From Pseudoips prasinana (lineage: Eukaryota > Arthropoda > Insecta > Lepidoptera > Nolidae), in NCBI GenBank assembly GCA_951640165.1, contig OX621250.1:4464001-4528000 (forward strand): a stretch of 64,000 nt of DNA, read 5' to 3'. Under the pieces are notes generated by a model. The model made no database searches. It had not been told where the DNA came from and saw nothing but the letters and a program-made list of their open reading frames with translations. A program made the position numbers and the translations under genes. Positions 21,818-31,985 of this stretch are shown here, piece by piece (within the stretch, counting starts at the first letter, position 1; every line of letters starts with the position of its first letter).

Positions 21818-24142
21818 TCAGCCTATCGCAGTCCACTGCTGGACATAAGCCTCTCCTAACACGCGCCATTGCACACGGTCCTCCGCCTTCCGCATCCAGT
21901 CTGTCCCAGCGACCCTTTTGAGGTCGTCGGTCCACCTAGCTGGGGGCCGTCCTACCTTACGCTTACCAAGTCGCGGTCTCCACTCTAGAACACGTTTGCT
22001 CCATCGGCCGTCGGTCCTTCTGCAGATGTGACCAGTCCATTGCCACTTCAGCTTGCTAAGTCTGCGAGCTATGTCGGTAACTTTGGTTCTTTGTCGGATT
22101 ACTTCGTTACGAATTTTATCGTTCAAAGAGACGCCGAGTATAGCCCGCTCCATAGCTCGCTGTGCGACTTTCAATTTATGGACTAGTCCCACTGTGAGTG
22201 TCCACGTCTCAGCACCGTAGGTCATAACAGGTAGGACGCATTGGTTGTAGACTTTAGACTTCAGACATTGCGGTAAAGGCGAGGAGAAGACATGACGTAG
22301 TTTGCCAAATGCTGCCCAACCCAACTGGATCCTGCGGTTGATTTCTTTCTCGAAGTTGTTTCTACCCGATTGGACAACTTGTCCAAGGTAGACATACTCC
22401 CGAACAACTTTGAGCATCGAACCATCGACGTAGATTGGTCCCGGCGTGACATGTTCATTGAACATGATCTTGGTTTTATCCAAGTTCATGCCGAGACCGA
22501 CACCTCGAGAGGCTCCATTTAGGCTTTGCAGCATTTGGCTTAACTGTTCCAGTGACTCTGCAACGATGACGATATCATCGGCGAACCGAAGGTGTGAGAT
22601 GTATTCGCCATTGATGTTAATGCCCCGTCCAGTCCAGTCCAGCGTCTTGAAGACGTCTTCGAGCGCGTTGGTGAAGAGCTTAGGGGATATTACATCCCTC
22701 TGTCTCACCCCTCGACGCAGCTCGATCGGGCTGGTCTTTTGGTCCTGGACCTGGACGGTCATTGTGGCGGTATCATACAGACATCTCAGCACCTCGATAT
22801 AGCGCCAATCGATGCGACATCGCTGCAGAGCATCCAAAACCGCCCAGGTTTCGATGGAGTCGAAGGCTTTCTCGTAGTCCACGAAGGCCATACACAGCGG
22901 CTGATTGTACTCTTCAGTCTTCTGTACAATCTGCCGAACAGTATGGATGTGGTCTACGGTGCTGTAGCCTTTTCGAAACCCGGCTTGTTCCGGAGGCTGG
23001 AACTCGTCAAGTCTTCTGGCGAGGCGGTTTGTGAGTACTCTCGAGAACAACTTGTAATCGTGGCTCAGCAGTGAGATGGGTCTGTAGTTCTTCAGCAAGG
23101 TTTTCTCACCTTTTTTGAAGAACAGAACCACCGCACTCCCGCTCCACGCTTGAGGTGTTAAGCCCTGGTGAATGACGGAATTAAAGAGACTCGCTAGCTC
23201 TTTCAGGATTGGAATCCCGCCTGCCTTCAGGAGCTCAGTGGTGATTCCGTCATCACCTGGCGACTTGTTGTTCTTAAGCTGCTCGAGAGCCACTCTGACC
23301 TCGTCCTGGTTGACATCAGGGATGTCTTCCGTGTAATGGCGTGTGAGTGGGGCTCTGTGGTCGTCAGCGCTGGGCCTCGTGGGTTTAGTCGTCCGTGATG
23401 CGTACAGGTCTTTGTAGAAACTCTCAATTTCCTCGAGTATCTCGAACTTGGAGGTCACGGTTTTGCCATCCGCAGTTTTAAGTTTCGTCAGATGAGATCT
23501 ACCTAGCTGGCGAGCAAAAACTTTGGTGCCTCTGTTCTGTTCAATCGCAGCCGCGATGGCGCGGGTGTTGGAACTTCGGAGGTCACGTCGCACCAGCTTC
23601 CGGATCTTCCGGTTGAGGTTTCTCCCATCCGGCGAATACGCCTGCGTGGATGACATTTCCCGTCTCTGCCTCATAAGTTCGAGAGTCTCGAGCGAGAGTT
23701 TAGACTCTCTGTTACCGCTTTTTCCGGGAAACACCCTTCGAGACACATCCTGTAGCGTTTTGACCACTGTGTCGGTTTTCTCGTCAACATTGCCTTCGGT
23801 CTCCAGTAGGTCGAAACGGTTTTGAAGCTCAAGTTGGAACTTTTCGGACCCTAAAGCTAATTGAGGCGCAGTAGGTCTGAGAGTAGACTTCATCATGCGA
23901 CTCCTTTCGGCCCTGAAGTCTATATTTAGAGCGCCTCGAACAAGTCGGTGATCGCTGCCGGTATTAAACCTGTTGATCACGGAGACGTCTCTAAATATAG
24001 ACCTCTTGTCAGTCATGATGAAGTCTATCTCGTTCCTCGTCACAGTGTCGGGGCTTCGCCATGTCCACTTTCTATGAGGCTTCTTCTTAAAGAACGAGTT
24101 CATTAAGAAGAGCCTCTGTGACTCCAGAAAGTTGATTAGCAT
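21818..24142 (-). pseudogene. RTE reverse transcriptase frame (774 aa), frameshifted from its endonuclease
   Basis: It begins with the end of the endonuclease domain (WTWRSPDTVTRNEIDFIM and GSDHRLVRG, carrying the SDHR motif). RT follows: NYRPISLLSHDYKLFSRVL, AFVDYEKAFDSIETWAVLDA, the variant RRGVRQRDVISPKLF (QRD where QGD is usual) and the catalytic LRFADDIVIVAES. The C-terminus has GAETWTLTVGLVHKLK, LKWQWTGHICRRTDGRW and YVQQWTAIG. The first Met is internal to the domain, so this is the second half of one broken ORF. It overlaps the preceding frame by 7 bases. Confidence 0.88.
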
Positions 24143-24789
24143 TTGCCCCTGTGGTTTCGGCGCCCCACGCCGTGGGATCCGATTACCGTTTCGCCGCGTT
24201 CTTGTACTCCCACTTTGGCATTGAAGTCCCCCATAACAACGTTGTAGTGAGCCTTGGTGGTACCATGTAATGCCTTGGCTATGTCTTCGTACATGGCTTC
24301 GGCTATTTCGTCGCAGTATGTCGAGGTCGGCGCATATACCTGTACCACCTTCAGGGTGTACCTGTTGGTGATTTTAATTATGAGGTACGCTACCCGTGTC
24401 GACACACTACTGACTTCTACAACGTTGCCAGTGAGAGCTTTGTTGACTAGGAAACCTACACCACCCTGAGAAGGCCGATCACCTTCCCGAAAGTAGAACA
24501 GGTGGCCTGACTCAAGGGTTATCGTGTCCTCGCCCTGTCTTCGGACTTCAGATAACCCCAATATGTGCCAGTTTGTGCGACCTAGTTCTACCTCGAGTTC
24601 GGTGAGGTGTTGGTCCAGCCGTAGAGAGCGTCCATTATACGTTGCCAGGGTCAGATGTTTTGGGTAGCCTTTTTCCATAGCCCGGAGATTCTTCGCACCC
24701 CCTGCCCCGCTGTTACCGCGACCGCTACCGTGGCTGCGGACAGTGGGACGACCGGGAACTGGGGGCCTTTGTTTTGGGTGTCTTATCAT
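24136..24789 (-). pseudogene. RTE apurinic-like endonuclease frame (217 aa)
   Basis: This is the N-terminal part of the same RTE protein. LTLATYNGRSLRLDQHLTEL, LGLSEVRRQGEDTI (catalytic Glu), VQVYAPTSTYCDEIAEAMY and VVMGDFNAKVGVQ (GDFN) are the standard endonuclease motifs. It ends at GRRNHRGKC and a stop; the next part of the domain is in another frame from 24142. A one-base deletion near 24150 would explain this. Confidence 0.87.
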
Positions 24790-25158
24790 TTGGGTGTTGG
24801 AGGTGTTTGGCCTACTATACCACGCTGGCCAGACGGGTTGGTATAGGGTTTATTTCGAATTTTCCTTTTCTGGTTTTTGGTCAGATGCCGATGACATTCC
24901 TACCTTTGGTGGACTTTTACCACCAGCCTAGTAGGAGTATGGCTACTGGGGCATTCGAAGTTTTTCTGCCACTTCCAGCCCAGTATGGAAGATGGAACAA
25001 TACAATTTTAATTTACATTGGTACTTCTAAAAGAAATCTAGACGGCTGAAGCTATTTCTCTATTTCAACATACGAATATTAGTAGTAAATGGGATATTTT
25101 TTATAAAAGGGATTCATTTGCACATTACACAAAAGATTTTTGTGTATTATATTATATA

Positions 25159-25476
25159 ATAGCTGTGCCCCGCGGTTTTACCCACGTTAAATTTTATAAA
25201 TTATCATAGCTCCTCCCCCGTAGGTGATAGCGTGATAATATGTACCTTATATGATGACCCGACCTCTTAGTAATATTCATGCAAAATTTGAAGTAAATCT
25301 ATGCAGTACGTTTTGAGTTTAGGCCGGACATACATACAGACAAACAGATAAAGAGACAAAAATTCTAAAAACTATATTTATGGCTTCGATATCGATTGTA
25401 GATGCCCAAAGTATCCTTTTTAAAAAATATTCAATGTACAGTTTTGACTTTCCTACAATTTTATTATATGTATAGA
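25159..25476 (-). mobile_element. Non-autonomous Helitron, left member of an inverted pair
   Basis: On the - strand it starts TCTATACATATAATAAAATT, ends in a hairpin, and carries GGGGCACAGCTAT where CTAG is usual. About 318 bp. The partner at 25711-26023 lies in the opposite orientation. Confidence 0.8.
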
Positions 25477-25513
25477 TTATTATATGCCGTCTTATTACAA
25501 AAAAAGAACTATA

Positions 25514-25700
25514 TGACAGGCCTGTTGGTCTAGTGGTTCATGACCCTAACTGCTAAGCCAGAGGTCGTGGGATCGGGGATCGAACCCACGACGACGACCT
25601 TTGACCAAGGACAAACCTTCATGTGATCACTTCTTTTTGTAATGTTGGGAAGAGACTGAACCTAACGTCACAGGTTTTCCTAGTGTGAGGCCAGAGAAAG
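25514..25700 (+). repeat. SINE-F (tRNA-derived) between two Helitrons
   Basis: The tRNA-like head GGCCTGTTGGTCTAGTGG and the GCCAGAGGTCGTGGGATCG region match 56889-56963 in reverse. The head contains an added inverted GGATCGAACCCACGACG block. Confidence 0.6.
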
Positions 25701-25710
25701 ATATTGTTTA

Positions 25711-26023
25711 TCTATACATATAATACAATCGTAGGAAAGTCAAAACTGTACATTGAATATTTTTTTTAAAGTATACTTGTGGCGTGATCTACAAACGACA
25801 TCAAAGCCAAAAATATAGTTTTAAGAATTTTTGTCTGTTTATTTGTTTGTATGTCCAGGCTCAACTCAAAAAGTACTGCATGGATTTAATTCAAATTTTG
25901 CATAAATATTATCAAGAGGTCGGGTCAACATATAGGCTACATATTATCACGCTATCACCTACGGGGGAGGAACTGTGATCATTTATAAAGTTTAACGCTG
26001 GTAAAACCACGGGGCACAGCTAA
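25711..26023 (+). mobile_element. Non-autonomous Helitron, right member of an inverted pair
   Basis: It starts TCTATACATATAATACAATC and ends GGTAAAACCACGGGGCACAG then CTAA, a permitted CTRR terminus. Confidence 0.8.
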
Positions 26024-26066
26024 TATATAATATAGTTCTATGTGTCAAAATATTGTCTGTAATCAT

Positions 26067-26207
26067 GTACAGACGCCAGCACATCCAGCTACCCCAATCT
26101 GTCAAATGTCTTTTAAAGATTTTCAACTTTATCACATAAGCATAAGGTTCACTTTCAATTAGGGAGATTTGACAGTGCGGAGTCGCTTGATGTGCTGGGG
26201 CATAGTA
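26067..26207 (-). mobile_element. MITE-G copy 3
   Basis: The left end GTACAGACGCCAGCACATCC is intact. The right arm is more diverged (TGATGTGCTGGGGCAT). Its middle is oriented as in the 10511 copy. Confidence 0.75.
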
Positions 26208-26412
26208 AACTATGTGTTCTGAATTGAAATAACTTATTCTTATACTTATTTGTCTTATACCAAGACACAGATTGAATTATTTATTTTATTTATTAATTTC
26301 AACAGTTATACAAAAAACATATGAGTCTTAAACTAGGCGTAACATAAACTCATTAGAATTTTATCTGTACACCAAGTCGTCGATATTAGTTTACATCTAA
26401 ATCTATAACTAA

Positions 26413-26730
26413 CTAGCTGTGCCCCGCGGTTTTACCCGCGTTAAACTTTATAAATTATCACACTTCCTCCCCCGTAGCTAATAGCGTGATAATATGTAGC
26501 CTATATGTTGACCCGACCTCTTAGTAATATTTATGCAAAATTTGAAGTAAATCCATGCAGTACTTTTTGAGTTTATCCCGGACATACATACAGACAAACA
26601 GACACACAGAAAAAAAATTCTAAAAACGATATTTTTGGCTTCGATGTCGATTGTAGATCACGCCCCAAGTATCCTTTTAAGAAAATATTCAATGTACAGT
26701 ACTTTCCTACGATTTTATTATATGTATAGA
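26413..26730 (-). mobile_element. Non-autonomous Helitron
   Basis: CTAGCTGTGCCCCGCGGTTT marks the 3' end on the - strand. The 5' TC lies at 26730 (ATGTATAGA on the + strand). Collinear with the other members. Confidence 0.82.
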
Positions 26731-26982
26731 TATTACAAGTTTATTGTACAAACAACATAATAATAACGGGTAGCTTGTTAATTTGTACCGTGCAGCCACA
26801 GAACAAAAGAACTCAACGCACTTTTATTTTATTTGTATTATTAATGTATTTAGTTTATCAAATATCTGTTATTTCATTTTATTATAGTATGTAATGGGGG
26901 TTAACTATCCGTGGACCCCACAGTCGGGCGCTATCAGAATATCAGCGCTGTCGCAATATTGCGACGGCCAATGCTGAGATAG

Positions 26983-28140
26983 ATGCCTTTTCACCTAGAA
27001 CCAGCATCCGATTTAAAGCTTTTTACAGCAACAATAGAAGACATTCTTAGGAAAATTAAAAGTAAAAAAAAAATCCTTGTATGTGGTGATTTTAATATGA
27101 ACATTTTAGCAGATTCACCTGAAATAAACATATTTCTATCTGTATTTCGGTCCTTTAACCTTAAATGCTTGTTCTCTGAGGCCACGAGAGTCACACCCAC
27201 ATCTGCTACTTGCATTGATAACATAATTACCAACTTTGATGTCTCTGAGAAGTGTTTGGTGGCTGGTGTTCGCTCTGACCATAAATGCCAAATAGTAAAG
27301 ATGAAAAATGAGATAAATATAAATATACAAAAAATTAGTTTTAGACCTTTAACAAAATCTAATTTGGGAAAGTTCAGTAACAACCTGGAGAATAGTTTGT
27401 GCCATCTATTGCCAAACAAAAGTAACCCTAACGATATGTACACTACATTATTCCACCGTATTTGCAAATAATTTAATAAAGCTTGTAAAATAAAAAACAT
27501 AACGTTTGACAGTAATAAGATAAAATTTAGTTCTTGGGCAACTCAAGGCATTAGACTGAGTAGAGATTTTTATATGAGTTGTATGACAGAAGGTCCTATA
27601 ACCCTGATGTCAATTTTATTAACTATGTTAGAAATTATTCAAAAATTTTTAAAAAGGTTTGCATTCAAGCTAAATCTTTATATATAAGAGATAAAATTAA
27701 AAAATCTGATAATAAAATAAAATCAGCTTGGCAAATAATTAATACTGAAACTGGTAAAAGTAGATCAAGAGATCAAACATTAGTGTTGAATATTGGTGAT
27801 GAACTGGTTTCAGACAAGCTTACCATTGCCAATTTTTTAGCTGCTTTTTTTGCAAATATACCCGTGGATATTACTAAGTGTCTCGCATCATCACCAGATG
27901 CGGCTGAACTCTTTTTAAATCAAAGCGTAAAACAAACTGTGCCTAACTTTAGTTTTAAATCCGTAACAAGTGATGATATTATAAAAGCTTTTAAGAGTAT
28001 TAAAAGGAAAGGCACAGAAGATTTGTGAGGACTGTCTGTTAAAACAATTGAATCAATCATACTAAACATTGCTACAATCCTTGCAGCCATCTTCAATGGC
28101 TGTATAAGTAATGGTGTCTTTCCCGATTTAATGAAAATAA
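26983..28140 (+). pseudogene. LINE-A 5' half: endonuclease and start of RT, interrupted
   Basis: This is a Jockey-like LINE. Frame 26983-27471 has ILVCGDFNMNILADSP (GDFN), CIDNIITNF and VAGVRSDHKCQIV (SDH) from the endonuclease. Frame 27579-28028 holds the linker before RT (KSAWQIINTETGKS, IANFLAAFFANI). The coding line continues past a stop as IESIILNIATILAAIFNGCI and VFPDLMKIS, where LINE-B interrupts it at about 28141. It is 5'-truncated and broken by several frame changes. The right half resumes at 31986. Confidence 0.82.
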
Positions 28141-28306
28141 GTTTTTTTTTATTTTTTTATTATTATTCAATACATTAATTCTAATTACATAAATACAAAC
28201 TCAGAACATACCACACAAACCATCGCGGGTTTAACAGTGGTATGTCAGACACGCATCTCGGTGCCGTAGCATGAACACACCCAAATACACAAGTTGTTTA
28301 CAGTGT

Positions 28307-30775
28307 TTAAGAAACACTTCCATTCAAGAAATATTTCTTAAGCACTGCAGCGCAATTTTTATCATTCAATTTGTCATGGATTTCGATGGGTATCTCGTTC
28401 ATTAAAGATGGCAGCATGCATTCCCACGTCCGTCCACCATATACATTAGTATACTTAGGTATCCTATATGCGGGTAAGTACGATAAACAACGTAACGACC
28501 TAGGCCTTTCGTGTTTTTGTATTTTACTAATGTTATGATAATTCTCGCTTTTTACACAAGCACGTATCATATCAAAAACATTCACAATTTGACAGTACTT
28601 AAATAGTCCAATTTCGTCATCTTGGAATTGAAGTTTTATCCTTCTAGGTACTATTGTTTTTAGTATACTTAACTGTAACTTGTAAATGTTTTGGACATAA
28701 GTCTTATACGTGCGCCCAAAGCTACTGAGGCCATAGCTAATAACGGAGTCCGCCAGTGCCAGGTACATTGTTCGAAGTATTTTATATGGTAGTTTGTACT
28801 TAAGTATAGATAGTTTTGATAAAATAGATCTAAGTTTGTTACATACGTGGTCAATGTGCGGCCTCCAGTGGAATTTTCTATCTATGATCAGACCAAGATA
28901 CATATGCTGGGTTACTAGCTCCAGTGCTTGGCAATTACATGCTGTAGTCGTTTGATGTAAACACATATGTTCATGGGCAATGACAGATGGCACACAGGGC
29001 GACGCAATGTAAGGTGAGTGTATATACATTAGTTTTGTTTTATTAGCATTAATGACAAGACCAACATCGTGGGCCCACCTACAGAGCAGATCGAAGTTAC
29101 GCTGCATCGCTCTCTGTGCTTCGTATAAGTTTTTGTGAGAAGTAACTAAGCATGTATCGTCAGCAAATTGGTACACGGAACCCTCCGTGAATATATTACA
29201 CATGTCGTTCACGTACAGCAAGTATTCGGTCGGCCCGACAATCGAACCTTGTGCTGTGCCCTTATCAGTTGGAATCATACTGCTTAACGAACCTGCAACG
29301 CTTACGGACGTAAATCGGTTTTTGTGATAATTTTTAAACCATTCTAGGAGTGGACCCCGTATACCATTTTGCTGTAATTTACTAAATAACGTTTTATATT
29401 GTAAACAATCAAAAGCTTTACAAAAATCAATGAGGACAACAAGCACATGTTCACGATTGTCCAGGTGCCCGCTGACCTCATCGGTAAACTTCGATAATAA
29501 TTGCGAGGTATTTTTACTCTTTTGAAAACCATATTGTTTATCATTTATTATATTATTTTTTGTTAAATATTTATTTATTTCTCGCCCAAGATACTTATCA
29601 ATAATCTTATCAATACACGACAATATAGTAATAGGTCTGTAATTATTAATATCTGTGTAAGATCCCTTTTTGTGAATAGGTCTTACTATTCCCACCTTGA
29701 GTTGGTCAGGATACAAAGACGTGGCAATGCATGTGTTAATTAGATGTGTTATAACGGGGGTAATCTCTTTATTTATGTATTTTAGGTCTTTGACTCGGAT
29801 CCCATCGAAACCTGGGCATTTTTTTTCATTTAGATTTTTTATAATAGAAAATACATTTTCACATTTAGCCTTTTGTAATCTCATTGATAAATTAATATTA
29901 TTGATATAGGAGTTGACATCTAGGGTCGGTGTGCTACACTGCCACTTACATGTGTTATTTACATTATCTCTAAATTCAGAGGCAAATTTGTTTGTTACAA
30001 TATTTGGCAATAGTTTAAAATGTTTCATAATAATATCATCTATTGATTTATTTATTTTACCACATAAATTATTGATTGTTTCCCAAACTTTTTTAGAGTT
30101 ATGAAAATTTGATATTACCTCCTTGAAAATAAAGTTATTTTTTACATTATTTATGTGTTTGTTTGTTTTGTTTCTGTATTTATTATATAGCAATCTATTT
30201 GACATATTGCTCTGATCTTTAAGCCATATATCTAAAAGATGATCTCTTTTTTTACACATATTTTCAATTCTAGCACTAGTCCACTTACAAGTTTGTCTTT
30301 TACCCAATTTAATTTTAACTTTATATTTACACTTTTCGTATACAGTAGAGAAATGATCTAATATAAAACTCAGTATAGTGTTAGGGTTGTCGTAAGATAA
30401 GGCTACACTCCAATTAATTTTACACAACTCATTCTGAACCTTAGCGTTATCTAATTTAGATATTAATTTATATCGACTAAACTTGTTTATATAAGTATTG
30501 TTGACCAACGCGCAACCGGTTATGAAGTGGTCGGCTAACGCATTGTTTACAACAGCTGTATGCACGGCGCGGCAGTCGACACTACGTATAAATATATGAT
30601 CAATACATGATTTTGTTATGCACTCACCTCGCTTATCTATTCGGGTAAATTGACTTATTCCGCATTCTAGACCCAACTCACAGAGTGAGTTGTGATATTG
30701 TTGTGTAATGTAGGTGTTATTTTTCAAATTAATGTTCATATCCCCTATTAAAACAAAATGAAATTTATTCATCAT
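28307..30775 (-). pseudogene. LINE-B ORF2: end of endonuclease plus complete RT
   Basis: After the RTE insertion the frame reads HFVLIGDMNINLKNNTYI and CIDHIFIRSVDCRAVH, then ADHFITGCAL, the second part of the endonuclease. RT motifs are NYRPITILSCIDKIIDKYLG, VLIDFCKAFDCLQYKTLF, DKGTAQGSIVGPTEYLLYVN and YQFADDTCLVTS (catalytic FADD). The roughly 820-residue frame is open to its stop at 28307. It can no longer be expressed as one protein with its N-terminal endonuclease because of the inserted RTE tail. Met codons at its start come from the (ATG)n tail of that RTE. Confidence 0.88.
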
Positions 30776-31240
30776 CATCATCATATCAGCCGAAAGACGT
30801 CCACTGCTGGACAAAGGCCTCCCTCAAAGATCTCCACAATTGCCGGTCTTGCGCTATCCGCATCCAGCGTTTTCCAGCGACCCGCACAAGATCATCGGTG
30901 CATCTTGTAGGGGGCCTGCCCACGCTGCGTCTTCCGGTTCGTGTTCGCCACTCGAGAACCTTTCTGCCCCAGTGGCCGTCGGCTCTACGAGCTATGTGCC
31001 CTGCCCACTGCCACTTCAGCTTGGCAATTCTTAGGGCTATGTCGGTGACTTTGGTTCGCCTGCGGATCTCATCATTTCTGATTCGATCTCGCAGGGAAAC
31101 TCCAAGCATAGCCCTTTCCATTGCTCTTTGGGTGACCTTGAGCCGCCTGATAAGGCCCATAGTTAGCGACCACGTCTCTGTTCCGTAAGTCATCACTGGC
31201 AACACACACTGGTCGAAGACTTTCGACTTGAGTCACTGCG
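30776..31240 (-). mobile_element. 5'-truncated RTE copy inserted in LINE-B endonuclease
   Basis: The frame (31205-30786) reads LPVMTYGTETWSLTMGLIRR, RTKVTDIALRIAKLKWQWAG, VGRPPTRCTDDLVRVAG and AFVQQWTSFG, then an (ATG)n tail. It is in the same orientation as LINE-B. Removing it leaves the two LINE-B halves in the same frame (PYTQI then NKFHF). Confidence 0.88.
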
Positions 31241-31730
31241 GTATTTGGGTATATGGGATAAAATTAATTTGACTCACCAACTCCTCTATGAACTGGGTCT
31301 TATTTGTATCAGGTGGTCGATACACAGCACACAAACCGATAGTTACACCATAATTAGTTATCAGTTCACCTGTTATGCACTCGCAGTGTCTTGTACATGT
31401 TGTCGACCTGGTGAAGCATATATTTTTGTGTATGTATACAATTACTCCGCCTCCTTTCTTAGTGTTACGTAATTGGGTATGCATATCGTAGTCCGCCAAT
31501 TCAAACAGGGTTTTAGTGCTGTCCGTAATATTTGCCTCAGTAATAACTATTATATGAACAGTTTGGGGACAGTGCATGATAATGTATTCAAGTTGGGAAT
31601 AATTCTTTATCATCGATCTGATATTGACGTGAAGTATTGTTATGGAGTTGTAAGTATGTGGTAGCTCGTCTGTGAAGTCGTTCCAATTATTATATGTGTT
31701 TTCTAATATGTTATCGTATGTGTCATCCAT
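31233..31730 (-). pseudogene. LINE-B ORF2 N-terminus (endonuclease, first half)
   Basis: It starts at MDDTYDNILENTYNNWNDF. Endonuclease motifs are ITILHVNIRSMIKNYSQL, HIIVITEANITDS (catalytic Glu), GGGVIVYIHKNI and VTIGLCAVYRPPDTNKTQFI. The last three codons before the stop are RTE sequence. The ATG here looks like the true ORF2 start, about 75 bases after the ORF1 stop. Confidence 0.8.
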
Positions 31731-31805
31731 TTTTATATATTTTTATTTGGTATGAAATGAACCGTTCGATATTTTTGGGTGCAGAGGTAGGTAGGTAGGT
31801 GGGCT

Positions 31806-31985
31806 TCATTGATCCTGATTATTTTTAAACTCAGCGGTTAATTTCCGTATATCCTTAACAGATCTGACGTTATATGTCTTTCCCTTTTCCAACCTTTTGA
31901 CCAGAATTTGGCCATTTTTACACCATACAAAGACGTAAGATAATACCCATTTTTCACTCACCTCACCCAAGGCAGGTTGTTCAAA
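31806..31985 (-). pseudogene. LINE-B ORF1 C-terminal fragment
   Basis: An open - strand frame without a Met reads PALGEVSEKWVLSYVFVWCK, NGQILVKRLEKGKTYNVRSV and KDIRKLTAEFKNNQDQ then TGA at 31808-31806. The pattern WVLSYVFVWCKNGQI...V+S+.DI is like the C-terminal FP-type domain found in ORF1 of many insect LINEs; this assignment is from memory of the family. The 5' truncation of LINE-B falls inside it. Confidence 0.6.

Larger units (their letters stand above)
21800..25050 (-). mobile_element. Near full-length RTE LINE, ~3.25 kb
   Basis: A 5' leader (about 25050-24790) is followed by endonuclease and reverse transcriptase coding sequence. The 3' end is a short ATTG repeat tail on the - strand (21800-21817). 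Length, domain order and a simple-repeat tail instead of poly(A) fit the RTE clade. The only obvious lesion is one frame change at about 24140-24160. Confidence 0.9.
28141..31985 (-). mobile_element. LINE-B (Jockey-like, poly(A) tail) inserted in LINE-A
   Basis: It is inserted in reverse in LINE-A. From its 5' end: an ORF1 C-terminus (31985-31806), an endonuclease (from 31730), an RTE insertion (31240-30776), the rest of the endonuclease and RT (to 28307), a 3' UTR and an A-rich tail at 28141-28160. It is 5'-truncated within ORF1. Confidence 0.85.

Noticed and set aside
22446..23825. Several + strand open frames of 90-118 residues
   Set aside because: They are shadows of the RTE reverse transcriptase on the - strand, which has all expected motifs.
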